A stretch of 64,000 nt of DNA, from assembly GCA_020629375.1 (NCBI GenBank), contig JAHDDK010000006.1, forward strand, positions 1-64,000. The letters run 5' to 3'. The notes beneath the pieces were generated by a model. The model saw only the letters and a list, made by a program, of their open reading frames with translations. It had not been told where the DNA came from and searched no databases. Position numbers and translations under genes: made by a program. This DNA comes from Acidimicrobiales bacterium. Lineage in GTDB: Bacteria; Actinomycetota; Acidimicrobiia; Acidimicrobiales; SHLQ01. This document shows, piece by piece, positions 1 to 7,859 of this stretch. How positions within the stretch are numbered: the stretch's first letter is position 1; the number at the start of each line of letters is the position of its first letter.

Positions 1-63
1 GATCGCCAGGTTCTCGTAGTCGAGGAAGACGGCGATGCGGGATTCGGGAGTTTCGATGGCCAC
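1..63 (-). CDS. NYN/LabA-like domain protein, N-terminal fragment
   Basis: Reading the minus strand from a GTG at 63, the frame stays open to the window edge and gives MAIETPESRIAVFLDYENLA. The run of hydrophobic residues ending in a conserved Asp (VFLDYENL) is typical of the first strand of NYN (PIN-like, DUF88/LabA) domains, in which that Asp helps bind metal in a putative RNase active site. Only 21 codons are visible, so the assignment rests on this one motif. It is transcribed divergently from the kynureninase gene. The true start could be a nearby alternative codon. Confidence 0.5.
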   Translation of the reverse strand, partial: MAIETPESRIAVFLDYENLAI

Positions 64-159
64 GCTCGTACTATCCCACCCCGACGACCCGTTCGGGGTC
101 AGGTCACCGCTGGCTCTGGTGCTTCGCGTGACGCCCGCCTGTGCTCATAACCTGAGCGG

Positions 160-1455
160 GTGAACGCATCCAACGGGTTCGACCGATGGCACGCCGAAGC
201 GGCGCAACTCGATGCCGAAGATCCGCTCGGCCACCTCCGGGCGGAGTTTGCGATCCCCAAACATCACGACGGGACCGACGAGATCTACCTGGTTGGCAAC
301 TCGCTCGGTGCACAACCTCTTCGAGCCCGCGCCGCGGTCGTCGCCGAGCTCGACGACTGGTCGAACGACGGCGTGCGAGGCCACTTCACCCCGCCAACAC
401 CGTGGGTCTCGTACCACGAGCTCCTAGTGGACGGCATGGCCGGCCTCGTCGGCGCCATGCCGAGCGAAGTCACGCTCATGAACGCGCTGACCGTCAACCT
501 GCATCTGCTGTTGATCTCGTTCTACGAACCCACTCCGGAGCGCCACAAGATCCTGATCGAGGAACACGCCTTCCCGTCCGATCACTTCGCGGTCGAATCC
601 CAGATCCGCCAACGCGGGTACGACCCGGCCACATCGCTCATCACCGTGCCGCCCCGCCCCGGCTCCGAGCTCCTCGACGTCGACGACATCGAAGCCGCCA
701 TCGCCGAACACGGCGACAGCCTCGCAACCGTTCTGCTGCCGGGTGTGCAGTACTACACCGGACAAGTCCTGCCGATCCGGCGTATCACCAACGCCGCGCA
801 CGCCGTCGGCGCACGAATGGGCTGGGACCTCGCCCACGCCGCCGGCAATGTGCCGCTGTCGTTGCATGACGACGGCGTCGACTTCGCCGCCTGGTGCACG
901 TACAAGTACCTCAACTCGGGTCCGGGCGGAGTCGCCGGGGCGTACGTACACGAGCGGCACCACGACGATCAGTCGCTCAACAAGCTGCTCGGCTGGTGGG
1001 GCACCAACGGCGCGACCCGATTCGAGATGGCGAACGACTTCGATCCGATCCCCACGGTCGACTCGTGGCACATCTCCAACGGTGCCGTCCTGACCCTCGC
1101 CGCGCTCCGGGGCGCGCTCGAGGTCTTCGACCTCGCCGGCGGCATCGAACCGCTTCGGGCCAAGTCCCGGCTCCAACTCGATCTGATGGACCGCATGCTC
1201 GCCGCCGAGTTCGGTGGTCGCGTCCGCTCGATCACCCCAACCCCGTTCGACGAACGCGGATGCCAGTACGCGCTCGAAATCGTCGATCCCGACGCTGACG
1301 GACGCGCCGTCTTCGAACATCTCGAAGCGCACGGTGTCGGCTGCGACTGGCGCTACCCAAACGTCATCCGCGTGGCGCCCGTGCCGCTCTACAACTCATT
1401 CGGCGACATCGCCGAGTTCGGTCGACGCCTGAACGCGGCACTCGACGCCTCGTGA
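160..1455 (+). CDS. kynU: Kynureninase
   Basis: A 431-residue PLP enzyme of fold type I that hydrolyses kynurenine or 3-hydroxykynurenine to (hydroxy)anthranilate and alanine in tryptophan breakdown. The N-terminal YLVGNSLG motif and the WCTYKYLNSGPGG segment are characteristic of kynureninases; Lys249 in the latter is the expected Schiff-base lysine. Length matches the family. The start is a GTG at 160, the first start giving the full N-terminus. No other tryptophan-degradation gene lies beside it; the MFS transporter gene begins 13 bp after its stop and may be co-transcribed, which could mean export or uptake of a related aromatic, but the transported substrate cannot be read from sequence. 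Confidence 0.93.
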   Translation: MNASNGFDRWHAEAAQLDAEDPLGHLRAEFAIPKHHDGTDEIYLVGNSLGAQPLRARAAVVAELDDWSNDGVRGHFTPPTPWVSYHELLVDGMAGLVGAMPSEVTLMNALTVNLHLLLISFYEPTPERHKILIEEHAFPSDHFAVESQIRQRGYDPATSLITVPPRPGSELLDVDDIEAAIAEHGDSLATVLLPGVQYYTGQVLPIRRITNAAHAVGARMGWDLAHAAGNVPLSLHDDGVDFAAWCTYKYLNSGPGGVAGAYVHERHHDDQSLNKLLGWWGTNGATRFEMANDFDPIPTVDSWHISNGAVLTLAALRGALEVFDLAGGIEPLRAKSRLQLDLMDRMLAAEFGGRVRSITPTPFDERGCQYALEIVDPDADGRAVFEHLEAHGVGCDWRYPNVIRVAPVPLYNSFGDIAEFGRRLNAALDAS

Positions 1456-1468
1456 AACCCGCTGTTCG

Positions 1469-2692
1469 GTGACCACGACGACTCCCGTCCACGGGCTTCG
1501 ACGAGCCGAGTTCGTCGTGCTCACGTCGATGACCACGGCCACGATCGCCATCTCGATCGACACGATCCTCCCCGCGTTCGACGAGCTCGCCGCCGACCTC
1601 GATGTCTCCGGCGGATCCGAAAGCCTGGCCATCACCGTGTTCCTCGCCGCGATGGGCCTGGGCATGCCGATCTGGGGTCCGCTTTCGGACCGCTTCGGAC
1701 GCAAGCCCGTGCTCTGGTTGTCGCTGGCCATCTTCATCACGGGCGCACTCGTCTCCACGTTTGCGTCGTCGTTCACGGTCTTCTTGATCGGACGCGCGAT
1801 CTGGGGTGCAGCGGCGGCCGGACCACGCACCGTCAGCCTCGCGATCGTCCGCGATTCGTACGAAGGCGACGACATGGCCCGAATCATGTCGCTGACGTCG
1901 GCGGTGTTCCTCGTCGTCCCGATCCTTGCCCCAGGCGTCGGCGAGCTCGTCCTCGCGTTCGGCAGCTGGCGAACCACCAACCTCGTCAGCGTCGCACTCG
2001 GGCTCATCGTCGCCGCCTGGATGCTGCGCCTCTCCGAGACCCTCCACACCGATCACGTCCGCCCACTCGAACTCGCTCCACTTCGTCAAGCGGCAGGCCT
2101 CGTCCTCGCCTCGCGCACGACGGTGTGGTTCACGATCGCGTCGACATTCACGTACGCCGCGTTCTTTCCGTGGCTCGGGAGCAGCGTGCAGATGATCGAC
2201 GGCATCTACGGCCGGGGCAGCCAGTTCGCAGTGCTGTTCGGACTCAACGCCATGTTCATGGCGATGGCGATCGTCGTGACCGAACGAACCGTACGTCGCG
2301 TCGGCACCGTCCGAGTCGTCCGATTCGTGTCCATGACGATCCCCCTCACCGCAGCCATCTGGATCGCCATCGCTCTCGCTGGCGACGGCGTACCGGTGTT
2401 TTGGGTGTGGTTCTCCGCGACCACCATCCTGACTGCACTCAACGCGGCGGTCAGCCCACTGACGCAGACGCTCGCCATGCAACCAATGGGAGCGATCGCC
2501 GGACTCGCCTCGTCGATGACGGGGGCGTTCATCTTCGTGGTCAGCGCGCTGCTCGGCAGCATCATCGATCGGGCGATCGACACAACGGTCACCCCGTTCG
2601 GCGTTGGCTTTGTGGTCTACGGCGGGCTCAGCCTCATCGCGCTCATCATCGCCAACCGCACCGATGCTCGCCCCGAGATCAGCACGGCTTGA
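1469..2692 (+). CDS. MFS transporter, DHA1 (Bcr/CflA-like) family
   Basis: A 407-residue inner-membrane transporter with about twelve hydrophobic segments. The loop between helices 2 and 3 carries GPLSDRFGRKPV, the signature of the major facilitator superfamily, and the N-terminal half resembles drug:H+ antiporters of the Bcr/CflA group (acidic DTILPAF in helix 1). It uses a GTG start 13 bp after kynU, so the two probably share a transcript. Substrate unknown: drug-like compounds or a kynurenine-pathway metabolite are both possible, the second only by proximity. Confidence 0.85.
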   Translation: MTTTTPVHGLRRAEFVVLTSMTTATIAISIDTILPAFDELAADLDVSGGSESLAITVFLAAMGLGMPIWGPLSDRFGRKPVLWLSLAIFITGALVSTFASSFTVFLIGRAIWGAAAAGPRTVSLAIVRDSYEGDDMARIMSLTSAVFLVVPILAPGVGELVLAFGSWRTTNLVSVALGLIVAAWMLRLSETLHTDHVRPLELAPLRQAAGLVLASRTTVWFTIASTFTYAAFFPWLGSSVQMIDGIYGRGSQFAVLFGLNAMFMAMAIVVTERTVRRVGTVRVVRFVSMTIPLTAAIWIAIALAGDGVPVFWVWFSATTILTALNAAVSPLTQTLAMQPMGAIAGLASSMTGAFIFVVSALLGSIIDRAIDTTVTPFGVGFVVYGGLSLIALIIANRTDARPEISTA

Positions 2693-2806
2693 CCACCGAC
2701 ACCGCTTCCCTGCGCAACGGTCGTGAATTCGACGACGGAAACGGGTAAAACCTCCCGGCTGGACGCCGATAGATGACCGTATGGATCGTGGTGAAAAGGG
2801 CCAACG

Positions 2807-4633
2807 ATGATCTACGGGTTCGTCGCGCTCAGCTTTCTCGCCCTTGCGGCAGCGGCGTTCTTCCTTCGGTCGGTGCGCGTGCTCAAGCAAGACGCCGCCC
2901 ATGCGACCCCGGCGGCAGACCCATCGGTGCAACAGCACGTGATCCGCTCTGACGTCCGATTCGAAGAGATGCAAGTACTCCAGAAGATCGCCGACGGTGC
3001 CACCGTTCCGGCCGTCCTCGAAGCGTGCACCGCCATGTTGGAGAAGCAGTTTCCCGGCGACACCTTCCGGGTCGCTCAAGGCGCGGGCTACGACGACGAC
3101 GGTGCTGAGTGGACGCCGCTGGCCGTCGTCGACAAGCGAAACGACTGGTCGATTCAACGACTCGCCAGACCCGGTTCGGAGGCGCCGTCGCCCGAGATCG
3201 TGTCGCTGGCAGCTTCTGTTGCTCGCGTCGCGATCTCCTTCCACCATCGCACGGCTCAGCAGCGCATCCAGACCGACCACGACCCCCTCACCACCGTCCT
3301 CACGCGCGGCGCAGTGCTCGGCGTGCTCGAACGCCTCATCGAACTCGACGAGTCGGTTGGCGTGATCTATGTCGACGTCGACGAGTTCAAGGAGATCAAC
3401 GACACGCTTGGCCACGACGCCGGCGATCACGTGCTCGTCGCGATCGCCGATCGGCTGACGGCAGTCGTGTCGGGCAGCGGATTCGATGCCTGCGTCGGCC
3501 GCCTCGGCGGAGATGAGTTCATCTGTGTTCTCGCCGGCATGATCCCCGATGACCTCGAGGCGGTCGCCGCCGAACTCGTCGATGCCATGACCGAACCGAT
3601 CGACACCGGCATTCAACGGTTGACGACGTCGCTGTCGCTCGGCCTCGTGGCGATCGAGTCGCACGAAGTCACGACCGCCGTCGACCTACTCAAGGACGCT
3701 GACGCCGCGCTCTACGAGGTGAAGCGTGCAGGACGAAACGGCTACCGCCTCTACGACGACGAGCTCCGCGCCCTCACCGACGAGCGCAACCGCCTCGAAC
3801 GCGACCTCGCCCAATCCATCTCGTCCGGGCGCGGGATCCACGCCGAACTCCAACCCCAGTTCAATCGCGACCTCAAGCTCGTCGGATTCGAAGCCCTCGG
3901 CCGCTGGGAACGTCCAGGTGTCGGACCGGTGGGCGCCGATCAGTTCATCCCAGTCGCCGTCGAACGCGGCCTCGTTGGGGCATTCGATCGGGTCGTCTTC
4001 GATCACGTCACGGGCGTGATCTCCTCATCTGCTGCCGACGACGTGTCCCTCGGACTCGTCAGCATCAACGTGTCCGCCGAACGGCTGGCGATGCCGAGCT
4101 TCGTCGAGGACGTGCTCGGCGCCATGCACCGAGAACGGATCCCACAAGGTCGACTCGCCATCGAAATCACCGAGTCGAGCCTCATCGAGAACATCGACAT
4201 GCACGCCAAGCGGCTCGCCGAACTGCGGTCGCGTGGAGTCCGCGTAGCCATCGACGACTTCGGGACCGGGTACTCCTCGCTGTCGTACCTGCGGAGCCTC
4301 CCGGTCGACATCGTGAAGCTCGACAAAGAGTTCGTCAAAGACATCGACACCTCTGCGGAGAGCGCCGCGATTGCCGAAGCTGTCGTGACGCTGGCCCGCG
4401 CCCTCGGCATCATGACCGTCGCCGAAGGCGTCGAGCGAAAGTCCCAACTTCAGGTGCTGCGGAACATGGGCTGCGACATCTTCCAGGGGTTCCTCCTCGG
4501 TCGGCCGCTCAAGACAACATCGGCCCATGGGCTCGCTCGAAAGGCCGACGGGAAACCGGCCGAACCGACGGGAGCGATGGCCGACGCGTCGTTGCTCGAT
4601 GACGACGTCGACGACACGCCAGCGGCGGCGTGA
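2807..4633 (+). CDS. Membrane-anchored GGDEF-EAL cyclic-di-GMP protein
   Basis: A 608-residue signalling protein. Residues 2-22 form one N-terminal membrane helix. A region of about 110 residues after it resembles a GAF-type sensor but is not clearly classified. The GGDEF domain has an intact GGDEF at 234-238, consistent with diguanylate cyclase activity. The EAL domain has FEALGRW (EAL at 362-364), DDFGTGYSSL near 482 and AEGVE, the residues expected for a phosphodiesterase. Both activities could therefore be present, and which dominates cannot be told. It starts with ATG at 2807 and stands apart from its neighbours by 114 bp on each side, so it is probably monocistronic. Confidence 0.9.
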   Translation: MIYGFVALSFLALAAAAFFLRSVRVLKQDAAHATPAADPSVQQHVIRSDVRFEEMQVLQKIADGATVPAVLEACTAMLEKQFPGDTFRVAQGAGYDDDGAEWTPLAVVDKRNDWSIQRLARPGSEAPSPEIVSLAASVARVAISFHHRTAQQRIQTDHDPLTTVLTRGAVLGVLERLIELDESVGVIYVDVDEFKEINDTLGHDAGDHVLVAIADRLTAVVSGSGFDACVGRLGGDEFICVLAGMIPDDLEAVAAELVDAMTEPIDTGIQRLTTSLSLGLVAIESHEVTTAVDLLKDADAALYEVKRAGRNGYRLYDDELRALTDERNRLERDLAQSISSGRGIHAELQPQFNRDLKLVGFEALGRWERPGVGPVGADQFIPVAVERGLVGAFDRVVFDHVTGVISSSAADDVSLGLVSINVSAERLAMPSFVEDVLGAMHRERIPQGRLAIEITESSLIENIDMHAKRLAELRSRGVRVAIDDFGTGYSSLSYLRSLPVDIVKLDKEFVKDIDTSAESAAIAEAVVTLARALGIMTVAEGVERKSQLQVLRNMGCDIFQGFLLGRPLKTTSAHGLARKADGKPAEPTGAMADASLLDDDVDDTPAAA

Positions 4634-4749
4634 ACGAGCCCCACGACCCGACTTCGCCACAGATCAGGAGTCCAGCCAGCGACGTGGCAGACTGCGGTAT
4701 GGACGAGGACCCTGCCATGACCATCCCCGCCCACGGGATGGTCTGAACC

Positions 4750-6030
4750 ATGACCGGTATCGACATCGTTCTACTCGTTGCGATCTTCGTGATCCTGCTG
4801 ATCCTGATCGGACTGGCGATTGCCGAGACGGGTCTCAACCGCATCTCGCACGTCAAGGCGCAAGCGATGGTCGAGAACGACGATCGCCGGACGACCCGCA
4901 CTCTCGCCGGCCTCGTCGAACACCCCGAACGATTCATCAACCCGCTACTCGTCACCGTCACCGTGCTTCAACAGGCGCAGGCCTTCCTCACCACGATCTT
5001 CGCAGGTCGAGTCTTCGGGCCGTGGGGTGTGGTCGGTGCCTTCGTGATCAGTGTGGTCGTGTTCTTCGTGCTCGCCGAGGCAATGCCCAAGACGTGGGCC
5101 GTACTTCACGCCGAACGCGCCGCGTTGGCGACGGCCCGTCCGATGGCAGCGCTCATCGCGTTTCCTCCACTCCGACTGGTGTCCAAAGGCCTCATCGGTC
5201 TGACCAACGTGTTGCTTCCCGGAAAGGGCCTCAAGCAAGGCCCATTCGTGAGCGAACAAGAGCTGCTCGGCATCGTCGAAGCCGCCGCCGAAGACGAAGT
5301 CATCGAACACGAAGAGCGCGAGCTCATCGAGAGCATCATCGAGTTCGGCGACATGGTTGCCCGCGAGGTCATGGTTCCGCGTCCCGACATGGTTTCGGTC
5401 GACGGATCGGCAACGGTGACCGCGGCCATGGACCTCGCCACCGAACACGGGTTCAGTCGTCTGCCGGTCATGGACGGCGACGATGTCATTGGCGTCGCCC
5501 ACATCAAAGAACTCATCGCGTCCGAACGATCCGGCGGCGGAACCAACCTGGTCTCCACACTCGTTCGCCAGGTCCAATTCGTGCCCGAGAACAAGCCGTT
5601 GAGCGACCTGATGCGGGGCATGCAGAGTGATGCCACACACCTGGCGATCGTGGCCGACGAGTACGGAGACATTGCCGGGCTCGTGACACTCGAGGACTGC
5701 CTCGAGGAGCTCGTTGGCGAGATCGTCGATGAGTACGACACCGAAGAGGCCAGCACGACCCAGCTCGCTGACGGCGATCATCTCGTCGACGGCGGCGTCC
5801 TCGTCAATGACATCAACGACCTTCTCGACGCCGACCTCCCCGACGACGATTGGGACACGGTCGGCGGTCTGGTGTTCGGCACGCTTGGACGCGTCGCCGA
5901 GGTGAACGACGCGGTCGAGGTCGACGGCGTGCGGTTCACCGTCGTCGCGCTGGATGGCCGTCGCATCCGCCGTGTACGAGTCCATCAGCTGCCGGTTGCG
6001 GCATCGACGGGAGACGACGACGACTCCTAA
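4750..6030 (+). CDS. CNNM/CorC (hemolysin C-like) protein with paired CBS domains
   Basis: A 426-residue membrane protein. Residues 1 to about 175 are a CNNM (DUF21) transmembrane domain with the family's glutamate in IAETGLNRI and the conserved AEAMPKTWA stretch. Two CBS domains follow (about 205-330; MVPRPDMVSVDG begins the first and DEYGDIAGLVTLEDCLEELVGEI closes the second), then a CorC_HlyC domain to the end. Bacterial members of this family export or regulate Mg2+ (CorC/MpfA type), and the CBS pair usually binds ATP. The older name hemolysin is misleading. It starts at ATG 4750 and is followed 10 bp later by the KhtT-like gene, suggesting an ion-homeostasis operon. Confidence 0.88.
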   Translation: MTGIDIVLLVAIFVILLILIGLAIAETGLNRISHVKAQAMVENDDRRTTRTLAGLVEHPERFINPLLVTVTVLQQAQAFLTTIFAGRVFGPWGVVGAFVISVVVFFVLAEAMPKTWAVLHAERAALATARPMAALIAFPPLRLVSKGLIGLTNVLLPGKGLKQGPFVSEQELLGIVEAAAEDEVIEHEERELIESIIEFGDMVAREVMVPRPDMVSVDGSATVTAAMDLATEHGFSRLPVMDGDDVIGVAHIKELIASERSGGGTNLVSTLVRQVQFVPENKPLSDLMRGMQSDATHLAIVADEYGDIAGLVTLEDCLEELVGEIVDEYDTEEASTTQLADGDHLVDGGVLVNDINDLLDADLPDDDWDTVGGLVFGTLGRVAEVNDAVEVDGVRFTVVALDGRRIRRVRVHQLPVAASTGDDDDS

Positions 6031-6040
6031 ACTCGCGTCC

Positions 6041-6523
6041 ATGACCGAAGTACGGGAGACAATGCTGCCGGGCGTCGGTGTCCGGCACGTGTTCACGAGC
6101 GAAGAAGGCCGAGACGTGGGCGTGATCGTCCATCACGACGGTCGCCGCGAGTTCTTGTTGTACTCCGCTAAAGACCCCGACGCGTGTGCCCAGCTGTTCA
6201 CGCTCTCCGAGGGAGACACCACCACCCTCGCCGAGATTCTGGGCGTCAGCGTGATCAACGAGGTCGTGTCTGAAGTACGTCACGAGCTCGGCGACGTCGC
6301 GCTCGAATGGGTCGAGATCGACGATCACCACTGCGCGGTGGGCACGAGCATTGGCGACGGGGCCTACCGGTCCAAGACCGGTGCGTCGATCATCGCGGTC
6401 ATCCGCAACGGGAGGCCGATCCCCGAACCGGGTCCGGACTTCCAACTGTTCGCGGGCGACATTGCGATCATCGTCGGAGCTCACGACGAACTGAACGACC
6501 TCCGATCAGCGCTGTGTAGCTGA
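6041..6523 (+). CDS. khtT: KhtT-like regulatory subunit of K+/H+ antiporter (RCK_C domain)
   Basis: A 160-residue cytosolic protein whose second half (about 75-158) is a TrkA-C/RCK_C domain: AVGTSIGDGAYRSKTGASIIAVIRNGRPIPEPGPDFQ (quoted in parts: GASIIAVIR, then PGPDF) followed by LFAGDIAIIVGAHDEL. An ORF reaches upstream to 5954 but runs into the preceding gene; the ATG at 6041 gives the length normal for KhtT. In Bacillus, KhtT sits on the cytoplasmic side of KhtU, senses c-di-AMP and pH and gates K+/H+ exchange. Only 3 bp separate it from the antiporter gene, so translational coupling is likely. Whether it binds c-di-AMP here is unknown. Confidence 0.82.
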   Translation: MTEVRETMLPGVGVRHVFTSEEGRDVGVIVHHDGRREFLLYSAKDPDACAQLFTLSEGDTTTLAEILGVSVINEVVSEVRHELGDVALEWVEIDDHHCAVGTSIGDGAYRSKTGASIIAVIRNGRPIPEPGPDFQLFAGDIAIIVGAHDELNDLRSALCS

Positions 6524-6526
6524 GGT

Positions 6527-7741
6527 GTGATGATCCTCGCCGCAGGGTCGGCGGAGACCGCGCTGGCATTTCTCGAAATCGGGCTGCTCGTCGGCGCGCT
6601 CGGCATTCTGTCCGCGTTGGCGAGCCGCCTCGGTGTGACAGCCGTGCCCCTCTACCTGATTGCGGGCCTGGCGTTCGGCGAGGGAGGCATCAAGGAGCTC
6701 GACGTCAGCGAGGGATTCGTGTCGCTCACCGGCGAGATCGGTGTGCTGTTGCTGTTGTTCACCCTCGGTCTCGAATACACCGATCACGAACTTCGTGAAG
6801 GTCTCCGCACGGGCAGCCGTCAGGCAACACTCGACATGGTCACGAGCGCGGGTGTCGGCTTGGCGTTCGGTCTCTTGCTCGGCTGGTCTCCGCTGGCTTC
6901 GGTCCTGCTCGCTGGCGTGACGTGGGTGTCGTCGTCCGGGGTGATCTCCAAGGTCCTCGACGATCTCGGCCGCCTCGGCAACCGGGAGACACCATCGATC
7001 CTGAACCTGCTGGTCATGGAAGATCTGGCGATGGCGATCTATCTGCCGGTGGTCGCCGCGTTGATCGTGGGTGGCACAGTCACCGAGACGATCTCGGGCG
7101 TCGCGATCGCCCTGGGCGTGGTCGCCGTGATCCTGGCGGCGGCCCTGCGATATGGCACCGCACTGTCGGATCGACTCGTACGCACGTCGGACGAATCACT
7201 GTTGTTGACCGTGTTCGGTCTCGTCTTGTTCGTCGCCGGAGCGGCCCAGAGCCTCCAAGTGTCGGGCGCGATCGGCGCATTTCTCGTCGGACTGGCGTTG
7301 TCGGGAAAGACCGAAGAGCGGGTGGCCGTGCTGGTGTCGCCGTTGCGTGACCTTTTTGCGGCGACGTTCTTCGTCTTCTTCTCCTTTCAGATCGACCCTG
7401 CGGATCTCTTGTCGATGCTCGGATGGGCTGCACTGCTCGCGGTGATCACGACGATCACGAAGATGGCAACTGGTTGGTACGCCGCAGCTCGGTCCGGTGT
7501 GGCGCGGGCGGGTCGCGTTCGTGCCGGAACGATGTTGATCGCTCGCGGCGAGTTCTCGATCGTGATCGCTGCGCTTGGTGCCGACCTCGTCGATGGGCCC
7601 GAGCTCGGGGCGCTTTCTGCGGGATACGTGCTGTTGACCGCCGTGTTCGGCCCGCTCGCGACCCGGTTCAGCGATCAGGTCGACAGCGGTTTGCACCGGG
7701 TCGCGTCGCCACTACAGCGGCTCCGTTTCAGCACGTCCTGA
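6527..7741 (+). CDS. khtU: KhtU-like cation:proton (K+/H+) antiporter
   Basis: A 404-residue CPA2-family antiporter with about twelve membrane helices and no cytosolic RCK domain of its own. The LEYTDHELR segment after helix 3 and LNLLVMEDLAMAIYLPV (the conserved ED in the ion-binding helix) are typical of Kef/KhtU proteins; ARGEFSIVIAALGAD near residue 330 is the usual late motif. It starts with GTG at 6527 (or the ATG directly after it), 3 bp after khtT. Together they make a two-part K+ efflux system used at high pH or K+. The exported ion (K+ rather than Na+) is inferred from the KhtT partner. Confidence 0.85.
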   Translation: MMILAAGSAETALAFLEIGLLVGALGILSALASRLGVTAVPLYLIAGLAFGEGGIKELDVSEGFVSLTGEIGVLLLLFTLGLEYTDHELREGLRTGSRQATLDMVTSAGVGLAFGLLLGWSPLASVLLAGVTWVSSSGVISKVLDDLGRLGNRETPSILNLLVMEDLAMAIYLPVVAALIVGGTVTETISGVAIALGVVAVILAAALRYGTALSDRLVRTSDESLLLTVFGLVLFVAGAAQSLQVSGAIGAFLVGLALSGKTEERVAVLVSPLRDLFAATFFVFFSFQIDPADLLSMLGWAALLAVITTITKMATGWYAAARSGVARAGRVRAGTMLIARGEFSIVIAALGADLVDGPELGALSAGYVLLTAVFGPLATRFSDQVDSGLHRVASPLQRLRFSTS

Positions 7742-7754
7742 AGACCTCACAGGA

Positions 7755-7796
7755 ATAAAAGTTCATACTTCAGCCCTTATTACTAAGGTATTACTG
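7755..7796. promoter_or_regulatory. AT-rich patch with repeated heptamer, possible promoter/operator
   Basis: About 29 percent G+C over 41 bp, in a genome otherwise near two-thirds G+C. It contains TATTACT twice (7779-7785 and 7790-7796), 11 bp apart, which is close to one helical turn. It lies 64 bp before the start of the large antiporter gene and just after khtU, so a promoter and activator or repressor site for the antiporter is the simplest reading. No clear -35/-10 pair could be fixed. Confidence 0.35.
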
Positions 7797-7859
7797 CGAG
7801 TGTGCCGATCATGTTCGTGGTGGCGGAGCCGATAGAGGCCGTGACGAGGAGGATGAGAC

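Noticed and set aside
1364..3664. 766-codon open frame on the minus strand
   Set aside because: Lies opposite the transporter and GGDEF-EAL genes; composition (Arg, Asp, Gly, His-rich) is that of an antisense shadow in high-GC DNA.
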